A stretch of 64,000 bases of DNA, from NCBI RefSeq assembly GCF_019219075.1, contig NZ_JAHUWJ010000003.1, positions 1 through 64,000 of the forward strand. The letters are read 5' to 3'. Source of the DNA: Chitinophaga sp. sic0106 (GTDB lineage Bacteria > Bacteroidota > Bacteroidia > Chitinophagales > Chitinophagaceae). This document shows, one piece after another, positions 1-13,706 of this stretch. The notes under the pieces were generated by a model. The model was not told where the DNA came from, ran no database searches, and saw nothing but the letters and a program-made list of their open reading frames with translations. Position 1 is the first letter of the stretch. Every line of letters starts with the position of its first letter. The position numbers and the translations under genes are program-made.

Positions 1-119
1 TTGCCGCCAGCTTCCTTCAGATTCCATCTTACAATGGACACCCTTGCTATTGGCTAATGCTTCCTACTACAAAGCGCATTCGGGACTTGCACCCTAGAGC
101 TATAACACATGCCTGGCAC
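1..119 (-). mobile_element. Group II intron, 5' end (partial, runs off left edge)
   Basis: Read on the minus strand from about 119, the sequence begins GTGCC and continues with GGGTGCAAGTCCCG, then GGGTGTCCATTG, AGATGGAATCTGAAGGAAGC and GGCGGCAA. These blocks in this order are the familiar domain I start of bacterial group II introns, which are self-splicing ribozymes that usually encode a reverse transcriptase/maturase. Only about 119 bases are in the window; the rest of the ribozyme and any maturase would lie to the left. The 5' boundary is inferred from the GTGCC start. The class cannot be decided from this piece. Confidence 0.8.
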
Positions 120-120
120 A

Positions 121-149
121 CATAAAACAGGCAGACCTAAGTCTGCCTG
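121..149 (-). terminator. Rho-independent terminator of the porin gene
   Basis: A 9-bp perfect stem (CAGGCAGAC at 128-136 with GTCTGCCTG at 141-149, loop CTAA) is followed on the minus strand by TTTTATG. It lies downstream of the porin stop codon. The group II intron begins two bases after this tail. Confidence 0.75.
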
Positions 150-236
150 CACAGGATAAACCTTGCCATAAAAACCAGGTCTTCCTTAAAATAAAGTTCT
201 GCTTTTTTTGGAAATCAAAACAGTACCTTTTTTTGA

Positions 237-1460
237 TTATAACGATATATCCCACTGTAACCGAAAGCGCCATTCACTAGCCGGAATTCCCCCGGTTTTA
301 TCATAATTGAAATAACTGGTTTCGGCCGTGAGTTTGTTCTTATGCTTGTGAAAAAACCAGTTGAATGCCAATGACGTTTCTCTTTTTTTAGTCTGATCTT
401 CTTCCCGGTTAGGAAAGTAACCTGCATTTCTTGCGGCCATTTCCAATGGCGCCGGCCACCAGTCAAATGCCTGGTGGAAAAAATAACCTGCCTCCACATA
501 ATACCCATGCAGTGTGTTGGTGTGATCATTATTCAGCTTGTCTATAATCTCTTTCCAGTGATATTCCATCTGCCAGCTAAAACCCTTATACATGAGGGCG
601 GTTTCAACATTCGCCTGGTTTACCCGGTACTGTCCAGGCAACCCGTTATCATACCCCTCCAGCTCTCCGCCTCCAGCCTGTGAAAATCGTGTATAAGGAC
701 TACGGTTAGTGACTCCGTTCAAGGCCAGCACGCCGGCAGGCCGTTCATGAATCTCTAAGTCACTACCCTCAAAATCCAGGTATTCACCCGTGAAGTTCCA
801 CTGCAAACGGGTAAAATACATCAGATGATTATCATCATTTTGCGTAGAGCCGCGGCCGGTACCCGTAAAAACGCCCATCCAGTAATTAAAATCGGCCACA
901 CCCCTGCCCTTCAACCTTCCGTAAATTTCTGCTCCCTGCTGCCGGTCCACTGTGAATGGACGGTTGATGACAGATCGGTCCACCATCTGCTGCTCCCCGC
1001 TACTGATTCTCCGTTCCCGTGAGTACTCCACTTTAAACTGGCCCACCTGGAATTTCAGCCAATCCCACTTCTCCACCGAAAGCGTAAAGTTTAGCAGATT
1101 GGACTGACTCAGCTCATATTCCCAGTAATATTTAATCCAGGGCTTAAATGCATGACCTCCTACTTTCAACCTGGCCCTGTTAATTTTAAATGAAGTTTTA
1201 TTCTCCCCCATGAAGTCATCATAAGTAACCGGGTCCTGATCTTCAGGGGTAGCAAAACGGAACTGAAACCTGCTCTGAATCTGTAAAAGAAATTTGTCAT
1301 CCCTCGTACGGAATTCAAAGCCTTTTTCCCCGTATTGGACAGATACTTTATTCGATGTATCCGCCAGGATGTATTGCCCGAAGACTTTGTTTGTAAAGAG
1401 GCAACATACAGGCAAGCTCAATATGGTCAAAGCTTTCCGCGCACAGAAATAGTGGCTCAT
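237..1460 (-). CDS. OprO/OprP-family phosphate-selective porin-like outer-membrane protein
   Basis: This 407-residue protein has a signal peptide (residues 1 to about 29, ending VFGQ). A body rich in alternating aromatic and polar residues follows, for example LLQIQSRFQFRFA near the start and WRFRLQWDISL at the extreme C-terminus, as expected of an outer-membrane beta-barrel. Layout and length fit the phosphate-selective porin O and P family, which in Bacteroidota is common and often of unknown substrate. A phosphate role is therefore not shown. The gene stands alone, divergent from the ECF sigma gene at 1683, and ends at a hairpin terminator. The 222-bp divergent region holds an inverted repeat that could serve either gene. 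Confidence 0.75.
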   Translation of the reverse strand: MSHYFCARKALTILSLPVCCLFTNKVFGQYILADTSNKVSVQYGEKGFEFRTRDDKFLLQIQSRFQFRFATPEDQDPVTYDDFMGENKTSFKINRARLKVGGHAFKPWIKYYWEYELSQSNLLNFTLSVEKWDWLKFQVGQFKVEYSRERRISSGEQQMVDRSVINRPFTVDRQQGAEIYGRLKGRGVADFNYWMGVFTGTGRGSTQNDDNHLMYFTRLQWNFTGEYLDFEGSDLEIHERPAGVLALNGVTNRSPYTRFSQAGGGELEGYDNGLPGQYRVNQANVETALMYKGFSWQMEYHWKEIIDKLNNDHTNTLHGYYVEAGYFFHQAFDWWPAPLEMAARNAGYFPNREEDQTKKRETSLAFNWFFHKHKNKLTAETSYFNYDKTGGIPASEWRFRLQWDISL

Positions 1461-1578
1461 ATTATTTCTTTTTCTTTAGGTGGAACAACTGCAAAGGAAT
1501 CCAGGAAGAAAGCCAGCGTCACATACCAGATATCAATTGCTTAACGCTACAGGCGCAAAAAAGTTGAAGATCAACATA

Positions 1579-1603
1579 GTTACCCATTGTATTACAGGGT
1601 AAC
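1579..1603. promoter_or_regulatory. Inverted repeat in the porin/sigma divergent region
   Basis: GTTACCC (1579-1585) and GGGTAAC (1597-1603) form a 7-bp inverted repeat with an 11-bp spacer. It lies between two divergent genes, 27 bp upstream of the putative -33 element of the sigma gene. A dimeric regulator could bind here, but no regulator is identified. Confidence 0.35.
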
Positions 1604-1629
1604 AATTTTAACATCAGGCACGAGTTAAC

Positions 1630-1660
1630 TTTGACAACCCATTATTTTCCATTACCTTTC
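1630..1660 (+). promoter_or_regulatory. Candidate Bacteroidota-type promoter of the ECF sigma gene
   Basis: TTTG at 1630-1633 is followed after 19 bp by TACCTTTC at 1653-1660. This is one base away from the Bacteroidota -7 consensus TAnnTTTG, with the usual -33 TTTG and spacing. The start codon is at 1683. Confidence 0.5.
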
Positions 1661-1682
1661 GATATTCTTTTTTATCAACCTG

Positions 1683-2255
1683 ATGCTTACTGACTGCTAT
1701 ACCGACCATGAGTTACTAGGCCTTCTTCAAACCAGCGACCACCGCGCCTTTAACGAGATTTATCGCCGATACTGGGATAAGCTGTACTACCTTGCCGCCA
1801 AAAAACTGCAGGAGCTGGAAGAAGCAGAAAGCATTGTGCAGGATGTATTCGTTGACCTCTGGCATCGCAGGGAACAGTTACGGATACACGAAAACCTGGA
1901 AGGCTACCTCGTAGTGGCAGTAAAATACCGCATCATCAATTACCTCGCCCGGCAGGACCGCTTCCGCTCATATCAACAGTACATCAGCACCCGGCAAAAC
2001 ATCAACGACTCCACCACGGAAGACTGGATCAGCTTCGAAGACCTGCGGGAATGGTTGTTTAAGATGGTAGCACAGCTGCCGGAAAAATGCCGCATGGCCT
2101 ACCAGCTAAGGGAAGAAGGGTTCACACAAAAAGAGATTGCACAACAAATGCAGATTTCAGAAAAAACAGTAGAAACCCATATCAGCCGCGCGCTGAAAGC
2201 GATACGCGCCAGCATCAGCCAGCGCCTCTCCTCGCTGTTTTCACTTCTCTTTTAA
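1683..2255 (+). CDS. ECF-type RNA polymerase sigma-70 factor
   Basis: The 190-residue protein has sigma region 2 at about residues 20-90 (including YYLAAKKLQELEEAESIVQDV) and region 4 at about 120-180 with the helix-turn-helix MQISEKTVETHISRALKAI. There are no regions 1 or 3, as in ECF sigma factors. It resembles the Bacteroides-type sigma factors paired with FecR anti-sigma proteins in glycan and iron uptake loci. No fecR lies directly downstream. The nearest one is at 12187-13284, at the far end of the convergent glycan locus. Pairing with that FecR is plausible but inferred. The ATG start fits a promoter-like element just upstream. Confidence 0.9.
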   Translation: MLTDCYTDHELLGLLQTSDHRAFNEIYRRYWDKLYYLAAKKLQELEEAESIVQDVFVDLWHRREQLRIHENLEGYLVVAVKYRIINYLARQDRFRSYQQYISTRQNINDSTTEDWISFEDLREWLFKMVAQLPEKCRMAYQLREEGFTQKEIAQQMQISEKTVETHISRALKAIRASISQRLSSLFSLLF

Positions 2256-2289
2256 AAAAAGGAAGACAGACCACCAGGGCCTGCCTTCC
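2254..2289 (-). terminator. Terminator between the convergent sigma and GH2 genes
   Basis: GGAAGACAG (2261-2269) pairs with CTGCCTTCC (2281-2289) with one mismatch. Read on the minus strand, the hairpin is followed by a run of seven T. It ends the leftward glycan operon. Confidence 0.7.
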
Positions 2290-2298
2290 AACCAGGGA

Positions 2299-6841
<4,543 letters not shown>

Positions 6842-6870
6842 AATGGTAATAATTAATGTTTGGAGAGATG

Positions 6871-8619
6871 TTACCAGCCCGGATTCTGTACTAGTTTCAG
6901 TCCCCGGTCCATTTCAAACTGCGATAGCGGGAACCAGTAGTAGGCACTCTTCCAGGCGCGGTTGTCGGCCACCACACGCTGATAAAACTCAGCGCCATCC
7001 TTGTTTACATTCATTCCATACAGCTCATGCATGATGGATGGTACTATCTTCCATCTTCTCACATCAAACCATCGGTGGCATTCAAAAGCCAGCTCTATCC
7101 TTCTTTCTGCACGTATAGCCGCAATAAGTTCGGTACCGTGTATTTCAGCTAACTCGCCGCTGCCATATTCCGGGATACCGGCTCTTTTACGGATAAGGTT
7201 CAGGTACTTCAATGCTTCAGCATCATTGCCGCCGTATTCAGCCAGCGCTTCTGCATAGTTGAGGTAAATCTCTCCCAGGCGTATCAGTACAAATGGGCGA
7301 CTATTACTAATACCCGCCAGCCTGTTGGTTTCCGGTGATACATTTTTTAACACGAGATACCCGGTATGGGAATAGTCCTCGCCCCCGTTTTTCTTTCCAT
7401 CTCTCCCCGAAAAAGTCATATCCACGGTGATAGAATCCTGGGTGATAGCGCCACCTTTGTACCGTGCACCACTGTACAGAATGGAGGCATAAAACCTCGG
7501 TTCCCGGTTCAGGTACATGTTATATACGCCGTTGGTAAAACCAGTTTCGGAGTAAAGCGGTGATTTAGCGATCGGCAAACCATCTTTCATGAAATAGGCA
7601 TCCACCATTTCCTGCACCGGTGCCACGCCGTTCCAGCCGCCGGCAGAACGCAGGGAGCAGTTGTAATCCCAGTTCCACAGGTCATTGTCCTTGCGTACAA
7701 ATATGCACTCGTCGTTCCAGGGCATTAAATGAATCCCGCGATACGACTTCACCGGGTTGCCGGAAGGATCTTCATATAATTTATACAGGTTGAGATCAAT
7801 CACTGCTTTTGCTGCATCCGCCGCTTTTTTCCAGCGTTCGCGGTCCTGCGACTGAGAAATAAATGGCTTCCCATCTGCATTCACAAAAGAGGCGAACTCT
7901 GTATTGCCATTGTATTGCGGGCTGGCGGCATATAACAATACCCTTGACTTAATGGCGAGAGCAGCGCCTTTGGTCACACGACCGTAATCACGGTCCGCAG
8001 CAGGCACCAGGGGCAATACAGCCGCTGCTTTGTCGAGCTCAGATACAATGTAATCCACGCACTCATCATAGGTATTACGTGGCAGCATCATATCTGCCGG
8101 CTGTGCATCCGCCGGCAATTCTTTTTCGCCCATCAGCACGGCAGGCCCGTATTGGCGGATAATCATGAAATAGAAATAAGCGCGCAGGAACCTGGCTTCC
8201 GCCTTGTACTGATCTATCAGCCGCTGGCCATCCAACGCTAATATTTCCTTGTTGGCATCGATATGATTCATGAAATAGGTAGCAGAACGGATACCATTGT
8301 AGTACGACTGCCAGGTATAAAACGGCGAAGTACCCGGACTAAAATTCCCCACGTTCACCTGGTAGATCGTCCATTTTGCCCAGGCTACATTTACCTCATC
8401 CACGTTGCCTGTCCACGGATTGCCGTTCCACTGGTCACTTTCATCCCGAACAAAGTTGTATACGTTTGCCAGGTATTCTTCTGTAGGCTTTTTCTTCTGA
8501 AACACCTCTTCAATCGTTTGCCGGTCGTTAGGCACCTGATCCAGGTATTTGGAGCAGGCAGGCAAAATGATGTAAAGCAAACAGGTGCTGATATATAACA
8601 GGAAATAGTTCTTTTTCAT
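6871..8619 (-). CDS. susD: SusD/RagB-family glycan-binding lipoprotein
   Basis: This 582-residue lipoprotein (lipobox LPAC, Cys22) opens with SKYLDQVPNDR, typical of SusD proteins. TPR-like helices follow, and the C-terminal half carries the family blocks RLGEIYLNYAEALAEYGG and RRIELAFECHRWFDVRRW. SusD caps its SusC partner on the cell surface and selects the glycan. The gene begins 16 bp after susC, the usual tight pairing. Substrate specificity cannot be read from sequence; the downstream beta-galactosidase suggests a galactose-containing glycan. Confidence 0.95.
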   Translation of the reverse strand: MKKNYFLLYISTCLLYIILPACSKYLDQVPNDRQTIEEVFQKKKPTEEYLANVYNFVRDESDQWNGNPWTGNVDEVNVAWAKWTIYQVNVGNFSPGTSPFYTWQSYYNGIRSATYFMNHIDANKEILALDGQRLIDQYKAEARFLRAYFYFMIIRQYGPAVLMGEKELPADAQPADMMLPRNTYDECVDYIVSELDKAAAVLPLVPAADRDYGRVTKGAALAIKSRVLLYAASPQYNGNTEFASFVNADGKPFISQSQDRERWKKAADAAKAVIDLNLYKLYEDPSGNPVKSYRGIHLMPWNDECIFVRKDNDLWNWDYNCSLRSAGGWNGVAPVQEMVDAYFMKDGLPIAKSPLYSETGFTNGVYNMYLNREPRFYASILYSGARYKGGAITQDSITVDMTFSGRDGKKNGGEDYSHTGYLVLKNVSPETNRLAGISNSRPFVLIRLGEIYLNYAEALAEYGGNDAEALKYLNLIRKRAGIPEYGSGELAEIHGTELIAAIRAERRIELAFECHRWFDVRRWKIVPSIMHELYGMNVNKDGAEFYQRVVADNRAWKSAYYWFPLSQFEMDRGLKLVQNPGW

Positions 8620-8635
8620 TTGCTAGTCGTTGTTG

Positions 8636-11600
8636 TTAAAACCGGCAGTCGATGCCAAAGCTGTATGTTTTCAGTAACGGGTATTGTGCTCCTTTACCAT
8701 CGCCGAGCTCTACATCCCAAAGTTTAAAATCGCTGAAGGTTGCTACGTTATAGCCTACTGCATAGATTCTGAAGTTGCTGATACCTAGTTGATGGAGCAG
8801 ACGTTTTTGCTGGATGGTATAACTCAACTCCACATTTTGGAGGCGTATGAACGCACCGTTTTTGATCCACCAGGTGCTGTTGGCATAATTGGAGTTGGAG
8901 GTGGAAGGATAGGTCAGGCGCGGATACCAGGGATTGGGATTGGAGCCATCCGGTGTCCAGCGGTCGGTGATGTTATTAAACAAATTACCTCTTGACCCTT
9001 CTTTCTGGAACGGCTGCAACCCTTCCCCGTTCAACGAAATATCTACGTTACTGATACCTTTAAACCAGGCGCCTACACTAAATCCTTTATAGGAAAAAGA
9101 GGGACCAAAGCCATAGACTATCTCCGGAATAGAGCCATAACCAATGGGGCCTTCATCGTAGTTGTTGATAAGCCCATCGCCGTTCATGTCTTTGTATTTG
9201 ATATCACCCGGCTGAATATCACCCGTTTGCACGGCACTGTTGGCAATCTCTTCTTTTGACTGGAATAAGCCCAGGGCGGTCAATCCGAAGCGCTGTCCCA
9301 ACTTACGACCAATGGCCTGTTGCCAGGAATATGGCCAGAGTGCATTTGCATCCTGTTTCACGATGGCGCGGTTCCATACCATGTTACCACGGAATTCAAA
9401 ATATAAATCCTTGCTCAGCTTTTTGTTGAAGGTGATGGTAGCATCTACCCCTTTGTTTCTTACAGCACCGAGGTTACCATATGGCGAGCGCTGGATACCT
9501 GCGTAGTTGGGCAGGTCACCGCGCTGGCGGAAAATACCGTCACGGTTTTCGAGGAAGAAATCCGTAGTAACAGACAGCGCATCTTTCAGCAATCGCAGTT
9601 CAATACCCAGATTGGCTTTCTTAGCACGTTCCCAGGTAACGTCCACTGCATAGTCGCCCACATCCACGCCACCAAAATCATTGTTGGTATTTTTTCCAAA
9701 GGAGTAACCAGTAGTGGTAGCAACAGTGGAGATATAGGCAAACCTGCGGCCGCCGATGTTGCTGTTACCCACGATACCGTATGAACCGCGGAATTTCAGG
9801 AACTGGATCGTATTTTTCAGTGATTCGAAGAATGCTTCATTAGAAGCTACCCAGCCTACACCATAGGATGGGAAAAATCCGAAACGTGATTCCTTGCTGA
9901 AAGTTTCTGATCCGTTATAGCCCAGGTTCAGTTCTAACAAGTAGCGTTCATCGTAACCATAGGTTGCTCTGGCGGCCACACCCTGGTAGCGGTATGGGAT
10001 GGCATCAATAAAGTTGCCGGCAAAAGCATCGGTGCGGTCACTCTGGTTGTACAGCAACATACCGGATACCTCATGTTTACCGAAAGAGCTATTGTAATTC
10101 AGCGCTGCTTCCGTATAGAACTGGCGGCTGCCGCTGTTATTACGGCCGTAGGTCAGGTAGCTGGAGCCCACACGTGTTTGCTCAAACACGAGGTTACCAT
10201 CGTTATCACGATTGGTAGCAAACCAGGCGTCTACTGTTTTGGTACGGGAAATCTGGTGGTAGTTATAGTTATCGAAGGAGAACATGCCGTAGGCTGATAA
10301 CCCTTTCAGCAGCGGACTCAGGTCCTGCGTGATGCGTGCGTTGGACCACAGCTGGCTGTTCATATTATTGATATAGCCGCTTTGCGTGAGCATATCATAA
10401 GGGTTGGCTTCCTCGCCGCGCACCTGCGGAATGAGTCCGTTCGAATATTTCACCGGGATAATGGTTGGCGGCATGATGTAGGCGGCGTTCCAGATATCGC
10501 CGGTGCCTTTACCGGGATAGTTACCTTCAGATATCCATCCGGACGCGCCGAAGTCTACTTTCGTATTTTTAAAAACCTGTAAGGTGAGATTGCTGGTGAA
10601 GTTATAGCGGGTGAACTTGATGGCAGAATTATATTGTGCCAGTTCATCTGTTTTGTAAAGGCCGGTTTCGTTGTAGTAGCCGGCAGACAAATAATAGGTT
10701 GCCCTTTCAGAACCACCGCTGGCATTGAGGTTCACCCTTCTGTTATAGCCGTGTTTGTTGAACATTTCCTTCATCCAGTTTACGTTTGGATACAGGTCGG
10801 GGTCACTGCCGTCGGCTGTTTTCTGAATTTTCTCTTCGGAATAAAGTGGGCCTGCACCGGGTTTGGTGTTGGCGTAGGCTTCGTTGGCCATTTTCAGGTA
10901 GGTGACACCGTCGGCAAACTGCGGTGTTTTGGTGAAGGCGGTGATACCCTGGTTTAGCTGTGCATTTACCTGTGGCTTACCTTGTTTTCCTTTTTTGGTT
11001 TCGATCAGGATGACGCCATTGGCGCCGCGCACACCATATACAGCAGTGGCGGATGCGTCTTTGAGAATAGTAAAGCTGGCGATATCTTCCGGGTCGATGT
11101 TATTAAAAGTACGTTCCACACCGTCTACCAGCACCAGCGGACTGCTGTTGGTGAAGGTCGAGATACCGCGGATGTAGATCTGTGAGCCGTCGTATCCCGG
11201 TTCGCCGCTGCGTTGTACCCCTATAACGCCTGCCACGCGGCCGGCGATGGCATTGGTGAGGTTGGCAGCGGGGATTTTCAGGTCTTCCGCTTTGATGGAG
11301 GACTGTGCCCCGATGAGACTAATTCTTTTCTGCCGCCCAAAGCCTACTACCACTACGTCTTTCACACTACCGCTTTTAGCTTCCAGGATGATGTTCACCA
11401 CCAGTTGATCGCGTATGGCGATGGTTTGCTGGGAGTAACCGATGTAGGAGAACTGGAGGGAGTCGCCGATGTTGGCGCCGATGCTGTAGCGTCCCTGGTC
11501 GTTGGTAGGCACTACGCGACCGGTACTTCTGTTGATGATGGTGGCACCGGGCAGGAAGAGTCCGGCCGCATCCTGCACGCGACCGGTGATGGTAAGTCGC

Positions 11601-11998
11601 GGTGTATCCGTTGCCGTTATAACCGGTGGTGGTGCCAGCGGTCTGGCTTTAATAAATATGTTCCCACCTTCCAGCGTATAGCTGATGGGCTGATCCCTGG
11701 TACAGAGGTCCAGCACTTCTGTTAAGCTGGCGCCTTTGACCTGCAGGCTTACGGGCGCAGTTTTTTTCATGAGCATTTCCTTATAAAAGATAGAAATGCC
11801 TGTTTGCCGCGTCAGCTCCGGGAATATTTCCTGGAGGCTTTTGTTACGGACCGAAAGTGACACCTTTTGTGAATACGCTGCAGCATTTACGTGCAGGAAA
11901 CCAACAAGGAGTAAGAAAGCTGTTAATTTCATTATCAGCCAAATTTTGGTTGATGACTTCATTCCATACGAAGCCCGTGCATTCCGTTTAAAATGCAT
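8636..11998 (-). CDS. susC: SusC/RagA-family TonB-linked outer-membrane transporter with STN signalling domain
   Basis: The 1120-residue protein has an N-terminal leader with a hydrophobic signal (MKLTAFLLLVGFLHVNA). A secretin/TonB short N-terminal (STN) domain covers about 46-112 and a carboxypeptidase-regulatory-like domain about 132-205. The plug (about 215-345) includes VLVDGVERTFNNIDPEDIAS and the barrel ends in YSFGIDCRF. It imports oligosaccharides using TonB energy. The STN domain is the one that contacts FecR anti-sigma proteins, so this transporter probably reports substrate to the FecR encoded upstream, and through it to an ECF sigma factor. The start at 11998 gives the long leader usual for this subgroup; Met13 is an alternative. 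Confidence 0.95.
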   Translation of the reverse strand: MHFKRNARASYGMKSSTKIWLIMKLTAFLLLVGFLHVNAAAYSQKVSLSVRNKSLQEIFPELTRQTGISIFYKEMLMKKTAPVSLQVKGASLTEVLDLCTRDQPISYTLEGGNIFIKARPLAPPPVITATDTPRLTITGRVQDAAGLFLPGATIINRSTGRVVPTNDQGRYSIGANIGDSLQFSYIGYSQQTIAIRDQLVVNIILEAKSGSVKDVVVVGFGRQKRISLIGAQSSIKAEDLKIPAANLTNAIAGRVAGVIGVQRSGEPGYDGSQIYIRGISTFTNSSPLVLVDGVERTFNNIDPEDIASFTILKDASATAVYGVRGANGVILIETKKGKQGKPQVNAQLNQGITAFTKTPQFADGVTYLKMANEAYANTKPGAGPLYSEEKIQKTADGSDPDLYPNVNWMKEMFNKHGYNRRVNLNASGGSERATYYLSAGYYNETGLYKTDELAQYNSAIKFTRYNFTSNLTLQVFKNTKVDFGASGWISEGNYPGKGTGDIWNAAYIMPPTIIPVKYSNGLIPQVRGEEANPYDMLTQSGYINNMNSQLWSNARITQDLSPLLKGLSAYGMFSFDNYNYHQISRTKTVDAWFATNRDNDGNLVFEQTRVGSSYLTYGRNNSGSRQFYTEAALNYNSSFGKHEVSGMLLYNQSDRTDAFAGNFIDAIPYRYQGVAARATYGYDERYLLELNLGYNGSETFSKESRFGFFPSYGVGWVASNEAFFESLKNTIQFLKFRGSYGIVGNSNIGGRRFAYISTVATTTGYSFGKNTNNDFGGVDVGDYAVDVTWERAKKANLGIELRLLKDALSVTTDFFLENRDGIFRQRGDLPNYAGIQRSPYGNLGAVRNKGVDATITFNKKLSKDLYFEFRGNMVWNRAIVKQDANALWPYSWQQAIGRKLGQRFGLTALGLFQSKEEIANSAVQTGDIQPGDIKYKDMNGDGLINNYDEGPIGYGSIPEIVYGFGPSFSYKGFSVGAWFKGISNVDISLNGEGLQPFQKEGSRGNLFNNITDRWTPDGSNPNPWYPRLTYPSTSNSNYANSTWWIKNGAFIRLQNVELSYTIQQKRLLHQLGISNFRIYAVGYNVATFSDFKLWDVELGDGKGAQYPLLKTYSFGIDCRF

Positions 11999-12087
11999 AA
12001 ATTTGTAGTGTTTGGTAGTTCTTAATCAGATTTCACCGCTTAGCGTGGTGGAACCCTGTTACAAGATTTTGGATGTCCAGATATCAA

Positions 12088-12112
12088 ACGGGGGTGTTCC
12101 CAGCACCTCCGT
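12088..12112 (-). other. Hairpin in the fecR-susC intergenic region
   Basis: The 188-bp gap between fecR and susC contains ACGGGGGTG (12088-12096) facing CACCTCCGT (12104-12112). This is a 9-bp stem with one G-T pair and no T-tract. The sigma-dependent promoter of susC would be expected in this gap, but I could not identify it. Confidence 0.3.
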
Positions 12113-12186
12113 TTACACTGTTAAGTAAGCGGCTGATAGTTAGGGTGCATGCATGTTGTGAATGTTGATTTTGGTTTAGAATAGCA

Positions 12187-13284
12187 TTACTTACGTAAAA
12201 CGGTAACTTTCCTTCCTTCTATTTTGAACTGGTGAGAGCCGTAGGCGCCCAGTAATTTTAGTACATCCGGGAGATTTTTATTCCTGCTGATACTTCCTCC
12301 ATATAGCTCGTCGCTGTTGCCGGCGAGGTTGATAAATTCCACATCATACCATCGGGCAATTTCTCGCAGGATGGATTCGAGGTCGGCGTTATTAAAAATG
12401 AACAATCCGTTTTTCCAGGCGAGGGCTTTATCTATGTTAGCAGGTTGTAGTGTCAGGGTGCCTGCGCCAACGTTTGCTATCGCCTGCTGGCGTGGGTGCA
12501 GCAGTTTGGTGGCGTGGCTGTTTGCTACCTGAACACTTCCTTCTACCAGGGTGGTATTGATTTGTTTTTCATCCGGGTAGGCCATTACATCGAAGGTGGT
12601 ACCGAGAACTTTTACGTTTACCTCACCAGCGTTCACGTAAAACGGGCGGCTGGCGTCTTTGGCTACTTCAAAGTATGCCTGGCCTTGTAGTGCAACGGTT
12701 CTGTCGGTGCCGGTAAATGCGGTGGGATAGGTGAGTTTGCTGGCGGCGTTGAGCCACACGACGGTACCGTCGGGCAATACTACATTATAGCGGCCGCCAC
12801 GTGGTGTGGTGAGTGTATTCGTTTGTACGGGACCGTTAGTGCCCCGGAGGTAGGTCAAGCTGCCGCTGTCGGCCTTTATGGCCTGGTCGAGTCGCGCGCC
12901 GGTGGCAAGGCTGTCCAGTACTACCTGCTGACCGTTGCCGAGGGTGAGCACGGCTTTATTTCCGGCAGGCAGGAGTTCCTGTGCTATGGCCTGCTTTTCA
13001 GCAGGCGGAGCTTTGAGTATATAACCTATGGCAACCAGCAGCAGCATGGCGGCAGCTGCTGCGGAGGATACCAGGAGGAGTCGCCGTTTAGGGCGTACTT
13101 CTTGCCGGATCGCTTGCCATATCTTTTTTTCGTGTACATCCTGGCTGGCGGCGATAGCAGCTGGGATTTCCAGTATTTCGCCGTCGTCCTGATTGAGCCA
13201 TTGTGCCAGTTCCTGTTCCTCTTCCGGAGTGATGGTGCGTTCCAGCAGTTTACGGGAAAGGACCTGGTAGCGTTCATTATTCAT
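12187..13284 (-). CDS. FecR-family anti-sigma / signal-transducing inner-membrane protein
   Basis: The 365-residue protein has an N-terminal cytoplasmic anti-sigma-like segment (about 1-65, including RTITPEEEQELAQWLNQ). One membrane helix follows at about 69-91. The periplasmic FecR domain (about 150-255) contains TPRGGRYNVVLPDGTVVWLN, and a C-terminal DUF4974 domain ends at KVTVLRK. It relays ligand binding from an STN-bearing SusC to an ECF sigma factor. It is the first gene of the leftward glycan operon, 188 bp upstream of susC. Unlike the usual order, no sigma gene lies directly upstream; a broken HxlR gene occupies that place. Confidence 0.92.
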   Translation of the reverse strand: MNNERYQVLSRKLLERTITPEEEQELAQWLNQDDGEILEIPAAIAASQDVHEKKIWQAIRQEVRPKRRLLLVSSAAAAAMLLLVAIGYILKAPPAEKQAIAQELLPAGNKAVLTLGNGQQVVLDSLATGARLDQAIKADSGSLTYLRGTNGPVQTNTLTTPRGGRYNVVLPDGTVVWLNAASKLTYPTAFTGTDRTVALQGQAYFEVAKDASRPFYVNAGEVNVKVLGTTFDVMAYPDEKQINTTLVEGSVQVANSHATKLLHPRQQAIANVGAGTLTLQPANIDKALAWKNGLFIFNNADLESILREIARWYDVEFINLAGNSDELYGGSISRNKNLPDVLKLLGAYGSHQFKIEGRKVTVLRK

Positions 13285-13320
13285 GTAAATGATGTCTTTG
13301 CCTATAACAAGGTCAATTGA

Positions 13321-13620
13321 AAGGAGGCTTTCCCTGAATGGGGTGGAAAATTTTTTTCCAGGGAGATGTTATTTGCCTTATCTGAAAAGCCCAAGCACTT
13401 TCGGCAGATTGCCAGGGAGGTCAGTGGGATTACGGATAAAACTTTATCGAAGGAGTTGAAAAGCCTGGAATCTAATCAGCTGATCAGCAGGGAAGTGTAT
13501 GATACTTTTCCGCCCACGGTGGAGTATACGATTACGCCGCATGGGTTATCGCTGGGGAAAGTGTTGGATGAGCTGCATTTCTGGGGGTTGCAGCATAGGA
13601 AAAAGGTGATGGGGAAATAG
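13321..13620 (+). pseudogene. 5'-truncated HxlR-family winged-helix regulator (remnant)
   Basis: From the ATG at 13366 the frame encodes 84 residues that match the HxlR DNA-binding core: KHFRQIAREVSGITDKTLSK, then PPTVEYTITPHGLSLGKVLD. The family normally has about 25 further N-terminal residues with a conserved G-G-K-W block. In this frame the codons before the ATG still encode GGK (EWGGKFFSRE), but a TGA at 13318-13320 stops the frame and no ATG, GTG or TTG lies between. The family signature therefore continues upstream of any possible start. This argues for a decayed gene rather than a short functional one. The ATG has a GGGAG directly against it, too close to act as a normal ribosome site. 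Confidence 0.7.
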
Positions 13621-13706
13621 TGATATATTACGAATGCTTACCTGTGCATGAGTTTTTAAATTGAGGTAACCTCGGTAAAAGCGCATCAGGTAGGTTGTTT
13701 GAGGAA

